Shown here piece after piece: positions 45,758 to 54,883 of a DNA stretch of 62,820 nucleotides; position 1 is the first letter of the stretch; the number at the start of each line of letters is the position of its first letter. The position numbers were made by a program, and so were the translations under genes. This DNA comes from Pseudoclavibacter caeni. GTDB taxonomy: Bacteria; Actinomycetota; Actinomycetes; Actinomycetales; Microbacteriaceae. The stretch is taken from positions 1 to 62,820 of the forward strand of contig NZ_WBKA01000009.1 of NCBI RefSeq assembly GCF_008831125.1, written 5' to 3'. The notes beneath the pieces are model-generated. The model was not told the origin of the DNA, searched no databases, and saw only the letters and a program-made list of their open reading frames with translations.

Positions 45758-46759
45758 TCAGGCGAGGTCGCTGACGATCTGGTCGATCATCTGCCGGCCG
45801 CTGTACGGGTCGATGCGGAAGCTCGTCAGACCGAGCGGGTACACCCGGCCGTTCTTCACCGCGTCGAGGTTCGCCAGGGTGGCGTCGGACTCGAGCGCCT
45901 TGGCCTTCCTGCCGTCGTCGCTCAAGGTGAAGACAGTGCCGCCGGTGATCGCCTTCGACAGGTTCTCGTAGGTGACGAATGTGAAGTCTTGGCGGGGCTT
46001 CTCACTGGTGTCGAGCGTGCTGTCGGCCTCAGCGACCTGGAAGCCGAGTTTCGTGAGGATCGCGGCCTGGGCACTGGTGCCCTTCGCGACACCGCTGTCC
46101 TTGCCGGAGCCGTTGAAGCTCACGATCGACGCGCCGCCGTCGGACACGGTGATCTTCTCGGCGGCGTCGGCGGCGTACGCGTCGAAGTCGTCGACGGCCT
46201 GCCGCGCCTCGGCCTGGTGGCCGGTGAGCGTGCCGAAGTCCTCGGCGAGCTCCTCCCACGACTTCGAGCCGTAGTTCGCGACGTACACGGGCACGCCCTG
46301 CGCGGTCAGCTCGTCGTAGTGGTCGTCATACACAGAGTCGGCGCCGGAGGTCGACACGATCACCAGATCCGGGTCGACGGCGACGACGCTCTCGAGATCG
46401 AACGTCAGGTCGGGGTAGAGCACCTCGACGCCGCGCTCGTCGGCAACGCCCGCCCACTGCGAGAAGAAGCCTTTGTCATCGGTGATGTCGCTCACCGAGG
46501 CCGCGGCAGAGGCCACGACCGGCGCGTCGATCGCCAGCAGGGTGCCGGTGACGCTCACCGCGGTGTTGACGATCCGCTCGGGCTGGCTGTCCAGGGTGAC
46601 CTCGTGGCCGGCGTCGTCGGTGACGGTCAGCGGCCAGCTCGCCGTGTCGCTCGAGGCGGAGCTGGTGGTGTCGCTCGAGGTCGACGAGCAGCCGCTGAGG
46701 GCGAGCGCGGCGCTCGCGACGACGGCGGAGACGGCCAGAGTCATGCGGCGCAGATGCAT
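45758..46759 (-). CDS. Ferric-siderophore binding lipoprotein
   Basis: 333 residues. Signal peptide with lipobox LALSGCSS and a Ser/Thr-rich linker, then a FepB/FecB-type bilobal domain: PERIVNTAVSVTGTLLAIDA, then DLTFDLESVVAVDPDLVIVS, the long helix between lobes, and a C-terminal VYPLGLTSFRIDPYSGRQMI. Captures ferric siderophore outside the membrane. AAAGGA precedes ATG 46759. First gene of the four-gene iron import operon; an iron box lies about 145 bases upstream. Confidence 0.93.
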   Translation of the reverse strand: MHLRRMTLAVSAVVASAALALSGCSSTSSDTTSSASSDTASWPLTVTDDAGHEVTLDSQPERIVNTAVSVTGTLLAIDAPVVASAAASVSDITDDKGFFSQWAGVADERGVEVLYPDLTFDLESVVAVDPDLVIVSTSGADSVYDDHYDELTAQGVPVYVANYGSKSWEELAEDFGTLTGHQAEARQAVDDFDAYAADAAEKITVSDGGASIVSFNGSGKDSGVAKGTSAQAAILTKLGFQVAEADSTLDTSEKPRQDFTFVTYENLSKAITGGTVFTLSDDGRKAKALESDATLANLDAVKNGRVYPLGLTSFRIDPYSGRQMIDQIVSDLA

Positions 46760-47126
46760 CGGGATGTCCTTTCTGGGAGGGCAATGCCGCGACGGCCTGT
46801 CTGGTCGGCCGCCGGCGGGTTCGTGGCCGGCGGACGGCGCGGCGGGGCGGCAGCCCCGGGCGTCGTCATCCGGCGAGGGCGCCCATACCGTAGCACAGTG
46901 TTGGTGAGGTGAGCCTGACCTTGTGCCCCACGCGTCGACGGGGGATGCGGGCGGTCCACGGCCGGGTCACTGCGCGGATGAGCCCCATCAGGTTGGTGTG
47001 GATGCGCGTGACACCGGATCCCGCCCGTGTCGGCGGGTGCGGATACCCTTGACCGCGGATGGGCCGGCTTGGCTCGCGAGTGCGGCGACCGGTCCGTTCG
47101 ATCGAGACGACCTTCGAGGGGGAGGC
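46760..47126. other. Divergent intergenic region, siderophore operon / exonuclease
   Basis: Apart from the iron box, a GC hairpin (CCCGCC...GGCGGG, about 47024-47041) stands in the leader of the exonuclease gene. No additional gene is supported. Confidence 0.4.
46905..46923. promoter_or_regulatory. DtxR/IdeR-type iron box
   Basis: TGAGGTGAGCCTGACCTTG matches 15 of 19 positions of the TTAGGTTAGSCTAACCTAA iron box. It lies in the divergent gap between the siderophore importer and the exonuclease gene; iron-bound DtxR/IdeR would repress the importer. Confidence 0.75.
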
Positions 47127-48362
47127 ATGAGATTCATCGCGACGGCCGACTGGCAGCTGGGCATGAGGGCCCGGCCCCTGCCGGAGGAGGCCCGGGCCCG
47201 CTACACCGAGAGCCGCTTCGAGGCGCTCGCCCGCATCGGCGAGCTCGCCCGGGAGCGCGCGGCCGCGTTCATCGTCGTCTGCGGCGACGTGTTCGAGACG
47301 AACCAGCTCGACCGGCGGGTGATCGCCCGCACATTCGAGGCGCTGCGCGGCGCGGACGTGCCGGTGGTGCTCGTGCCGGGCAACCATGACCCGCTCGACA
47401 GCGCGTCCATCTACGATTCCCCGGTGTTCGCCGAGCGGTGCCCCGAGCAGGTCGTCGTCGCCCGCGAGGCCGAGCCGATCCGGATCGGGGACGACGCGGA
47501 GGTGCTGCCGGTGCCGTGGCGGTCGAAGCGCCCCGGCCGCGACCTCGTCGCCGAGGCCTGCGCCGGGCTCGAACCCGCACCGGCCGGCGTGGTGCGGGTG
47601 ATCGCCGCGCACGGCGCCGTCGCATCCCGCAACCCGGACGCGACCGATCCGGCGACGATCGACGACGCGGCCCTGGCCGACGTCCTCGCGCGCGGGCTCG
47701 CCGACGTGGTAGTGCTCGGCGACCGGCACTCGACGACCGAAGTGCGGCCTGGCATCTGGTACCCGGGCACGCAGGAGGTCACCGCGCGCCGCGACGTGGA
47801 TCCCGGCAACGTGCTCGTCATCGACGTCGACCCGGCGGGGGACGCCGCGGCGCCGGTCGCCGAGCGGGTGCGGGTCGAGCCCGTGCACGTCGGCCGCTGG
47901 CGGTTCGTGACCGTCGAGCACGAGTTCACCGGCGACGCGGACGCGGAGGTCGAGCGGCTGCGCACCCGTCTCGACGCCCTCGACGACAAGTCCCGCACCG
48001 GGGTGTGGCTGGTGCTGCGGGGCACGATCAGCACCTCTGCCGCGGCCCGGCTCGAGCGGCTGCTCGACGAGCAGCGCGACCTGTTCGCCCTGCTCACGGT
48101 CTGGGAGCACCACAGCGATCTGCAGGTGCTGCCGGACAACGCCGACTTCTCCGACCTGCACCTGACCGGCTTCGCGGCCGACGCGCTCGACGAGCTCGTC
48201 GCCGCCGCGGGCGGCGGGGGCGACTCGGGAGCGCCCGGCGCGTCTGCGGACGCGGGCGGCCTCGACCGTCCGGGCTCCAGAGACCTCGCTGATGACGGCG
48301 ACCGACGTCGGGCACAGGACGCACTCGGACTGCTGTATCGGCTGGTGGGAGGGAACCGATGA
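47127..48362 (+). CDS. SbcD/YhaO-like DNA repair exonuclease subunit
   Basis: 411 residues of the calcineurin-like phosphoesterase fold. Motifs: TADWQLG at the start (SbcD normally has DxH, here D8-W-Q10), CGDVFETN at residues 52-59, VPGNHDPLDS near 83, AAHGAV near 160, and GDRHSTTEV near 200 where GHxH is usual. Two metal-ligand positions are thus changed. ATG 47127 has GGGGGAGG upstream. The ATPase partner begins at an ATGA overlap, as in sbcCD and yhaON. Probably processes DNA ends or hairpins with the partner; activity with the altered motifs is uncertain. Confidence 0.85.
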   Translation: MRFIATADWQLGMRARPLPEEARARYTESRFEALARIGELARERAAAFIVVCGDVFETNQLDRRVIARTFEALRGADVPVVLVPGNHDPLDSASIYDSPVFAERCPEQVVVAREAEPIRIGDDAEVLPVPWRSKRPGRDLVAEACAGLEPAPAGVVRVIAAHGAVASRNPDATDPATIDDAALADVLARGLADVVVLGDRHSTTEVRPGIWYPGTQEVTARRDVDPGNVLVIDVDPAGDAAAPVAERVRVEPVHVGRWRFVTVEHEFTGDADAEVERLRTRLDALDDKSRTGVWLVLRGTISTSAAARLERLLDEQRDLFALLTVWEHHSDLQVLPDNADFSDLHLTGFAADALDELVAAAGGGGDSGAPGASADAGGLDRPGSRDLADDGDRRRAQDALGLLYRLVGGNR

Positions 48363-51300
48363 GACTCGAGCGGATCATCCTCGACGACTACCGAGGCGTG
48401 CGGCACGCGGAGATCGCCCTCGGCGATGGCGTCACCGTCATCGTCGGCCCCAACGAGGCGGGCAAGTCGTCCATCGCCGAGGCGATCGTGCTGCTGCGCC
48501 GGTACAAGGCGTCCAGCAAGGCCAGAGAGGTGCTCGCAGTCCAGCCGGTCGGCCGCGATGTCGGGCCGCAGGTCACCGTTGAGCTGCGCACCGGGCCGTA
48601 CGCGCTGACGTTCCGCAAGCGCTGGATCGTGCGACCGCAGACCGTGCTCGTCGTGCGCGAGCCGGCGCCCGAGCAGCTCAGCGGCGACCAGGCGCATGAC
48701 CGGTTCCTCGCCATCCTCGACGAGACCGTCGACACCGCGCTGCTCGAGGCGCTCGAGGTAGGCCAGGGCGAGTCCCTCGACCAGCCGCGGCTCGCCACGC
48801 TCCAGGCGCTGCAGGCGGCGCTCGCCGACGCGGATCGGAGCGCGGCGGCCGACGCCTGTGCAGACTCGGGCGACGCGGCGGCCGGGCCGAAGGTGGCGGG
48901 TCCGGACGAGGCGTCCGCCGGCGTGCCGGCAGGGGCGTCTGCAGTGGCCGGGCCGGACGGATTCGCCGGATTCGAGGCGCACGACGGGCTGATGGCGCGC
49001 ATCCGGGCCGAGTACGAGCGGTGGTTCACGCCCAAGGGGCGGTTCAAGCGGACAGTCACCGAGACCGATGACGCCGTCGAGCGGCTTGAGGCCGAGGCCG
49101 TCGGGCTGCGCGAGCGCAGCGTCCGCATGGACGAGCTCGTCGAACAGCACGGCCAGCAGGAGCAGGGGGTCGCCCGGCTGACCGAGCAGGCCGCCCGCGC
49201 TCGGGCGGATGTCGCCCGGCTCGAGGAGGCCACCGTGGGACTGCACCGGCTGCGGGAGGCGGTCGAGACCGCCGAACGCGATCGGCGTGAGGCCGCAGCC
49301 GCTCTCGACGCGGCGGAGGAGCGGCAGCGGTCGCGCACCGAGACGATCGCCGAGATCACGCGGCGCAGGGACGCGATGGGGGAGACGGACGAGCGCGCCC
49401 GCACCCTGGCGGAGGCCGCGCGCGCCGGGCAGGGGCGGGTCGACGGGGCGCGTCAGGCGCTCGCCCTGACAGAGCAGCGGCTCGAGCAGGCGCGTGACGC
49501 GGCCCGGGCCGCCGCGCGTGCGCTCGCCCGGGCACGGGATCGTGAGGAGCTCTCCCGGCTCATCGCCGCCCTCGATCGTGCCGAGCAGGCTGACGCGCGA
49601 CGCACCGAGGCACAGGCCGTGCTGGAGACCGTCACGGTCACCGAGCGCACCGTTCGCCGGCTGCGCGAGCTCGACACAGAGCGGCGGGTCGCCGCGGGCA
49701 CGCGTGACGCCTCCGCGGCGCAGATCGACGTCCATCGCGTGGGCGATGTCGCCGTCAGCGTCGACGGGGTCGCGGTGGGGGCGGATGCGTCGGTCGAGAC
49801 CCCGGTGCGCGAGCCGGTGCATGTCGTCGCCGACGGCGTCGTGGAGCTCGAGGTGCGCCCCGCGGCGACCTCGCAGGAGCTCGAACAGGCGGCGCAGAAG
49901 GCCGAGCGCGCGTTCCAGCGGGCGCTCGAGCGTGCCGGGGTGGCGAGCCTCGAGGAGGCCCAACGGCTCGCGGACCGTCGCGCCGAGGCCGAGCAGACGC
50001 GCGAGCGGGCGGCCGGGGATCTCGCCGCGGCGGTGCAGGGCGTCGCCGGGGACGCGGGGGACGCAGCGGATGCCACGGGGGCTGAGGACGCCACAGACGC
50101 CACAGACGCCACAGACGCCTCGGATGGCGCGGAGGTCGCAGCGGAGGGCGGCAAGACCGGCGGGGATGCCGAGGGCGCGGCAGCCGACGAGCTCGGCGTC
50201 GGCCTGGAGCGACTGCGCCGGCGGGCGGCCGGGCTGCGGGCACGGCTCGAGACGACGGGCGATGCCACGGTCGTCATGGCGGGGGACCAGCCGCCGCATG
50301 ACGGGGCGTCGATCGAGGGATCTGATGACGTCGCCGCGAACGCGGAAGTCGCAGCGACGGATGCAGCGGGAGCCGGTGCGGTCGCCGCGACGGACGTGCC
50401 GGGAGCGGGGACAGGCACGGAGCCCTCCCGCGACGAGCTGCAGCGTCTGGCGGATGCCGCGGAGATCGAGGCGCAGGAGGCCGAGCGCGAGGAGAAGCGG
50501 GCACGCAGGGCCCACGAGCGGCTGCGCACCGCGCAGGAGGAGCGGCAGACCGAGGTCATCCGGGCGGAGGAGGCGGCGCGCGCGGCGCGCGAGGAGCTCG
50601 CCCGGCTCGAGCAGCGGCTCGAGACGGAGCGGGCCACGACGTCCGACCCCGCGCTGGAGGGTGCTGCCGCATCCGCCGCCGAGCGGGTCGCCGAGGTCGA
50701 CGCCGCGCTCGCGCAGGCCAGACAGGCGCTCGCCGACGCGAACGGCGATCAGCTCGAGCTCGAGCTCGACAACGCCCGGCAGCTCATCGACGACCGTGCG
50801 CGCGACCTGGAGCAGGCGAAGGATCACCTCGGCGCGCTGAAAGGCGAGATCAGCGCCTACGCGGGCGAGGGCATCTACGACCGGCTCGAGCAGGCAGAGG
50901 CCGAGCTGGAGGCCGCCATCGACGTCCGCGACCGCACGCACCGGGCCGCCGAGGCCGCCCGGTTGCTGCACGACACATTCGTGCGGCACCGCGACGAGGC
51001 GCAGGCGCGGTACGCGGCGCCGTACCGGGAGCGCATCGAGCGGCTCTCCCGCATGGTGTTCGGCCAACAGGTGCAGGTCGAGGTCACCGCCGACCTCGAG
51101 ATCGCCACGCGCACGCTCGACGGGCAGACCGTGCCGTTCGCGTCACTCTCCGGCGGCGCGCGCGAGCAGCTCGCCCTGCTCGGCCGCCTCGCCTGCGCCC
51201 AGCTCGTCGCCGGTGACGGCGGTGCACCGCTCATCCTCGACGACGCCCTGGGCTTCGCCGACCCCGACCGCCTGCACGCGCTGAACCTCGTGCTCAGCCG

Positions 51301-51397
51301 GGTCGGCCGCGAGGCCCAGATCGTGGTGCTCACCTGCCAGCCCGACCGGTTCGACGAGATCGGCGGGGCGACCACGGTGCCGCTGTTGAAAGGGTGA
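48359..51397 (+). CDS. SbcC/YhaN-like SMC-type ATPase
   Basis: 1012 residues. N-terminal ATPase half: LDDYRGVRHAEIALGDGVTV, Walker A VGPNEAGKSSIAEAI (about residues 29-43). Long Ala/Glu/Arg coiled coil in two arms (about 230-490 and 640-860) interrupted by acidic, low-complexity stretches (residues ~155-200 and ~560-620). C-terminal half: signature SLSGGAREQLALLGRLACAQ (about 930) and Walker B APLILDDALGF. No CxxC zinc hook is visible between the arms, unlike SbcC and more like YhaN. Acts with the nuclease encoded upstream in DNA repair. A 9-base DNA repeat in the second acidic insert may vary in length between strains. Confidence 0.87.
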   Translation: MRLERIILDDYRGVRHAEIALGDGVTVIVGPNEAGKSSIAEAIVLLRRYKASSKAREVLAVQPVGRDVGPQVTVELRTGPYALTFRKRWIVRPQTVLVVREPAPEQLSGDQAHDRFLAILDETVDTALLEALEVGQGESLDQPRLATLQALQAALADADRSAAADACADSGDAAAGPKVAGPDEASAGVPAGASAVAGPDGFAGFEAHDGLMARIRAEYERWFTPKGRFKRTVTETDDAVERLEAEAVGLRERSVRMDELVEQHGQQEQGVARLTEQAARARADVARLEEATVGLHRLREAVETAERDRREAAAALDAAEERQRSRTETIAEITRRRDAMGETDERARTLAEAARAGQGRVDGARQALALTEQRLEQARDAARAAARALARARDREELSRLIAALDRAEQADARRTEAQAVLETVTVTERTVRRLRELDTERRVAAGTRDASAAQIDVHRVGDVAVSVDGVAVGADASVETPVREPVHVVADGVVELEVRPAATSQELEQAAQKAERAFQRALERAGVASLEEAQRLADRRAEAEQTRERAAGDLAAAVQGVAGDAGDAADATGAEDATDATDATDASDGAEVAAEGGKTGGDAEGAAADELGVGLERLRRRAAGLRARLETTGDATVVMAGDQPPHDGASIEGSDDVAANAEVAATDAAGAGAVAATDVPGAGTGTEPSRDELQRLADAAEIEAQEAEREEKRARRAHERLRTAQEERQTEVIRAEEAARAAREELARLEQRLETERATTSDPALEGAAASAAERVAEVDAALAQARQALADANGDQLELELDNARQLIDDRARDLEQAKDHLGALKGEISAYAGEGIYDRLEQAEAELEAAIDVRDRTHRAAEAARLLHDTFVRHRDEAQARYAAPYRERIERLSRMVFGQQVQVEVTADLEIATRTLDGQTVPFASLSGGAREQLALLGRLACAQLVAGDGGAPLILDDALGFADPDRLHALNLVLSRVGREAQIVVLTCQPDRFDEIGGATTVPLLKG
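50089..50120 (+). repeat. In-frame 9-base tandem repeat (Ala-Thr-Asp)
   Basis: gacgccaca repeats just over three times inside the ATPase gene, encoding ATDATDATDA. A likely site of length variation without frame change. Confidence 0.7.
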
Positions 51398-51481
51398 GCG
51401 GGGCCACACCGCTGTCCGCGGCCTCGGGTGAACACCGGCGAGCGAGACGGGACGCAGAGCAGGTGTCGGCCCAGGCCCCGC

Positions 51482-51850
51482 TCAGTCGAGCTGCTCGCCG
51501 TCCAGATACACCCACCGGCCGTGAAGCCGCACGAAGCGCGACCGTTCGTGCATCACGCCGGGCCGCCGGCCGCGTCCTGCCTCGTCAGGCGCCGCCACGG
51601 AGTACGTCGCCCGGAACTCGACCACGCCCTCGGCGTCGTCCGGCCCGCCGGCGACGGTGTCGACGATCTGCACGCCCCGCCAGCGGATGTCGGGCTCGGG
51701 AGCGAGATCGTCCGGCCGGGTCGACGGGTGCCAGGTCGCTCGCAGCCAGGTCAGGTCGCCGGTCTTGAACGCCAGGAAGCGCGAGCGCATCAGCTCCTCG
51801 GCGGTCTGCGGCCAGGGGCGTTCGTCGGACGGGGGAGTGGAGGCGCTCAT
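51482..51850 (-). CDS. YchJ-like (UPF0225, NTF2-fold) protein
   Basis: 122 residues. PQTAEELMRSRFLAFKTGDL is the hallmark of YchJ, followed by the cone-shaped NTF2 fold (ATWHPSTRPDD, RWRGVQIVDTVAGG, EGVVEFRATY, HERSRFVRLHGRWVYLDGE). The SEC-C zinc motifs normally flanking this domain are absent, as in many actinobacterial members. Function unknown. ATG 51850. Confidence 0.88.
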   Translation of the reverse strand: MSASTPPSDERPWPQTAEELMRSRFLAFKTGDLTWLRATWHPSTRPDDLAPEPDIRWRGVQIVDTVAGGPDDAEGVVEFRATYSVAAPDEAGRGRRPGVMHERSRFVRLHGRWVYLDGEQLD

Positions 51851-51959
51851 GCGCCCGATTCTGCCACGGGCGTCCGGACGCCTCCGCCACGTGGTGCCGG
51901 TGCCTGGCACGGGCCTGCCCGCGACAGGCCGCGTGTCTGGCCGCGTCGGCTGTGCAGCG

Positions 51960-52531
51960 ATCCTCAGACAGGAGACCCGGCGCGCACGATGCTGCGGCGT
52001 GCGCGACGAGGGGCTCTGGATCCCCGACGTCGCCTGGTCGACGCTGCCCGGCTTCGTCTCCGACACCCTGTCGTTCCACGAGTAGGGCGAGCTCGACGGG
52101 CTCGGCCGCACGCTCGTGTTCGCCGTCGCGCTCGTCTGCCTCGTGGTCGTGGTGCGCTCGCGGCGGCTTGCGGATGTTCCCCGCCGCGGCGCCTGGCCAG
52201 CGCGGCGGCGCGGACGCGGTCATCGTGACCGACACAGCATGGCTCTACTACGAGGTCTCGACCTATCAGACCGCGCAGTCGCCCGTGTTCGACCTCACGC
52301 CCGCCGTGTATGGCTGGGGCTCGGCCGCTGTTCGAGCACTCCTCGGTGGGCCAGGCGGGCGACCTGGTCCAGCTGGCCCGGGATCGCGGCTCGATCTGGG
52401 CCGTCACCGCGCTGCAGAAGGACGATCCCGCCGAGGAACACGACGGGCTCGCACGGCTCGCCGAGTTCACCGTCACCGACCCGATCACCGGCCGCGACCT
52501 GTACCTGGCCGCGGAGTACGCCGCGGCGTGA
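51960..52531 (+). pseudogene. Disrupted membrane-protein gene
   Basis: Protein-like sequence is scattered over all three plus-strand frames. VRDEGLWIPDVAWSTLPGF ends at TAG (52083-52085); in the same frame past the stop comes GRTLVFAVALVCLVVVVRSR. A second frame holds VTDTAWLYYEVSTYQTAQSP. A third holds FEHSSVGQAGDLVQLARDRG through to DLYLAAEYAAA and a stop at 52531. One stop and two frameshifts are therefore needed to explain it. The original product seems to have had one membrane helix and an extracytoplasmic domain; I do not recognise the family. Confidence 0.6.
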
Positions 52532-52583
52532 GGGCGCCCGGGGCACCGTGGGCAGGTCGTGAGGGTGGGGCGGTCTGTGCTGC

Positions 52584-52657
52584 GGATTCAGCATTCTGAC
52601 GTGGTTTCAGCGGGATGGGTGTGGTTCGTGCTGAATCGGGGTGAGGATGCTGAATCC
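52584..52657. promoter_or_regulatory. 11-base inverted repeat before the glycosylase gene
   Basis: GGATTCAGCAT (52584-52594) and ATGCTGAATCC (52647-52657) are exact inverses, with further half copies (TTTCAGC, GCTGAATC) between them. It may be a regulatory dyad or hairpin 34-107 bases upstream of the GTG start. Confidence 0.5.
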
Positions 52658-52690
52658 CGGTCGGCGGTTGGCCCCGCCTACACTGGCCCT

Positions 52691-53482
52691 GTGCTGCACG
52701 ACCTCATCGACGACCTCGCCGTCCACCACGGCCTGCTCGACGACTGGTGGCCGGCCGAGACCCGCTTCGAGATCATGATCGGCTCCGTGCTGACCCAGCG
52801 CACCCGGTGGGAGAACGCGGCGGTCAGCCTCGACCGGCTGCGCGACCGGGGCCTGCTGCACCCTGACGCGCTCGCGGACACCGACCCGGACATCCTGATC
52901 GACCTGATCCGCCCGAGCGGATTCGTGCGCAGCAAGTCGCGGGCCTGCCGAGCGGTCGCCACCTGGACGCGCGATCACAGGCTCGCGGACGTGGTGCTCG
53001 CCCCGCCGCTGGACCGTTCGGCGTCAGCGGGTGCGGTGTCGCCTCCGCGGTCCACTGCATCGCTGCCGGACTGCTCGAGGCCATCGGGCGGGGTGCCGTT
53101 CCCGCAGCACCCCGTCCAGCCGCTGCGCCGGCCGGTGCCAAGGCCATCACCCTCGGCATCGCACATCCCGTCGGCAGGCTCAACGCCAGAGCGCGCAGGA
53201 GCGTCACCCGTCCCGTCGCGCGGCCAGCTGCTCTCGGTCTACGGCGTGGGCCCGGAGACAGCGGACGCCCAGCTGCTGTTCGCCTTCGACCAGCCGGTCT
53301 TCATCGCGGACGCCTACGCCCACCAGGTGTTCGCCGCCCGGGGCCTGCCCGCTCCAGCCGGCTACGGGGCGATGCGGGATCGCTGGCAGCCCGTGCTCGA
53401 GCAGGAGGGGCTCGACCCGGTCGCGGCGCAGCGTCTGCACGCCCTCATCGTCGAGGAGGGGTCGCGGCTGGCGGGGCGGTGA
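52691..53482 (+). CDS. Endonuclease III-related DNA glycosylase
   Basis: 263 residues, GTG start at 52691. HhH-GPD fold: RFEIMIGSVLTQRTRWENAA (the segment normally LxxTQ), a helix-hairpin-helix LLSVYGVGPETADAQLLFAF with the catalytic Asp in PVFIADAYAHQVF. No C-terminal 4Fe-4S cysteine cluster is present, as in the COG2231/MagIII-like group, which excises alkylated bases. A Pro/Ser-rich insertion of about 60 residues (about 105-170) between the two halves is unusual and may indicate slippage-derived sequence. The end overlaps the convergent exonuclease gene by 38 bases. Confidence 0.82.
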   Translation: MLHDLIDDLAVHHGLLDDWWPAETRFEIMIGSVLTQRTRWENAAVSLDRLRDRGLLHPDALADTDPDILIDLIRPSGFVRSKSRACRAVATWTRDHRLADVVLAPPLDRSASAGAVSPPRSTASLPDCSRPSGGVPFPQHPVQPLRRPVPRPSPSASHIPSAGSTPERAGASPVPSRGQLLSVYGVGPETADAQLLFAFDQPVFIADAYAHQVFAARGLPAPAGYGAMRDRWQPVLEQEGLDPVAAQRLHALIVEEGSRLAGR

Positions 53483-54824
53483 GGGGAGGCAGTGCGCCGC
53501 AGAGCTCGTCGAGCCAGGCCTCGTCCACGATGGGGATGCCATACTGCCGGGCCTTCCGTGCCTTCCCGGACTGAGAATCCGGGTCGGCGGCGATCAGCAG
53601 CCTCACCTTCTTCGTCACCGATGGCCAGACGGTCAGCCCTCGTGCGGTCAGCTCCGCTTCCCACTCCTCGCGTGGTCGGCGCATCTCGCCGGTCAGGCAG
53701 ACTCGGTCTCCCGGATTCAGCGTGAATCCTCCCGGGGTGGCGAGCACAGGCTGTCGACCGCCGGCACCGTCGGCATCGGTGTGGCCGATCCCGCGGTGGG
53801 TCGGTCGGACCTCGTCGGCGTCGACGCCATCGACACCGGTCCCGGTTCCCCCAACGGTGACCGGTCGCGGACGATCGAGATCCGGCGTGGGCAGGTCGAG
53901 CAGCGTGCAGACGGCGATGATGTCCTGCCGTTCCGTTCCGGTGACCACCCCGTCAGCCCAGGCGACGGCGACCAGAGCATCCAGATACCGCTGGTGCAGT
54001 CGACGGGCGGTGTCATGGCTGATGCCGGAGGCATCCGCCAGCTCGATCAGCTGATGCTGCTCGGTCGTGCTCAGTCGTCGATCGAGCAGGCACCGGTCGA
54101 GCAGGGCCAGATACTCTCGCTGGCTCTCGTCGGTGGAGAAGTCTGGCACGTGTGCAACGAGACGTGAGAGGAACGAGGGCACCGTCTCACTGGCAGTGGC
54201 ATCCGGGCGGGGCACCCACTCCGCGTGCAGCGACGGAAGCTCAGGCCAGGGCAGTGTCGCGGCGGCGTTGAGTCGCTCCAGCCAGAATCTCCAGCCAGCG
54301 GGAGGCGTCTCGGCGAGGTAGTTCGCGAGCAGCTCGGCGGTCGCATGCGCGTCGGCGACGGCGCGATGGGCCTGACTCAGGGTGATCCCGACCTCGTCGC
54401 AGCATTCCTCGAGGGAGCGGCTGCCGAGCCCGAATCGAGCGGCGAGCTGCATGGTGCAGGTCCAGGGGATGTCATGGCGATCCGTAGGCGTGCCGAGTCG
54501 ACGCATCTCGGCGTCGAGGAACCGGGCGTCGAAGGAGGCGTTGTGCGCGACGGGGACGCGGCAGCGGAGCAGCTCGACGAGATCGCCGGCGATCTGCGCG
54601 AAGGCTGGCGCCTCCAGCAGATCAGCCGCATGGATGCCGTGGCGGGCCTGCAGGCCGAGGTCGCGGTCGACGCGTACGAGGGTCTCGCGCTCGACTTGGA
54701 TCACGCCGTCCGGATCGGTGAGCACAACACCCACCTCGATCGCCCGATCCGTGCCCTCTGGGTGCAGCCCGGTCGTCTCGAAGTCGATCACGGCGAAGCC
54801 CTTGCCGGTGGTCCTCCCCGCCAT
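53445..54824 (-). CDS. DnaQ-type 3'-5' exonuclease with BRCT domain
   Basis: 459 residues. DEDDh exonuclease at the N-terminus: FAVIDFETTGLHPEG (DxE, residues ~12-19), VAHNASFDARFLDAEMRRL, and HRAVADAHATAELL (the final H-x-x-x-x-D). A helical middle (about residues 230-320, with a tellurite-resistance-like GVVTGTERQDI stretch), then a BRCT domain from about 365 (FTLNPGDRVCLTGEMRRPRE, then AKKVRLLIAADPDS-like and AWLDELCG). Combined exonuclease-BRCT proteins are common in Actinobacteria and act in DNA repair; the exact pathway is unknown. ATG 54824. Confidence 0.92.
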   Translation of the reverse strand: MAGRTTGKGFAVIDFETTGLHPEGTDRAIEVGVVLTDPDGVIQVERETLVRVDRDLGLQARHGIHAADLLEAPAFAQIAGDLVELLRCRVPVAHNASFDARFLDAEMRRLGTPTDRHDIPWTCTMQLAARFGLGSRSLEECCDEVGITLSQAHRAVADAHATAELLANYLAETPPAGWRFWLERLNAAATLPWPELPSLHAEWVPRPDATASETVPSFLSRLVAHVPDFSTDESQREYLALLDRCLLDRRLSTTEQHQLIELADASGISHDTARRLHQRYLDALVAVAWADGVVTGTERQDIIAVCTLLDLPTPDLDRPRPVTVGGTGTGVDGVDADEVRPTHRGIGHTDADGAGGRQPVLATPGGFTLNPGDRVCLTGEMRRPREEWEAELTARGLTVWPSVTKKVRLLIAADPDSQSGKARKARQYGIPIVDEAWLDELCGALPPLTAPPAATPPRR

Positions 54825-54883
54825 GGTGGTCTCCTCTTCTGCCCGGTGCGGATGCCCTGTGTGGATGTCTGGCGCGCGCCCGC

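Noticed and set aside
44624-46912. 762-codon plus-strand ORF opposite the siderophore operon
   Set aside because: No domain; the minus-strand lipoprotein and permeases are unambiguous.
50089-50120. Short tandem repeats as a CRISPR-like array
   Set aside because: Units are 9 bases, in frame, without spacers. No cas genes are present in the window.
47411-51067. 1218-codon minus-strand ORF antisense to the nuclease-ATPase pair
   Set aside because: No motif, low-complexity translation, and it covers two well-supported plus-strand genes.
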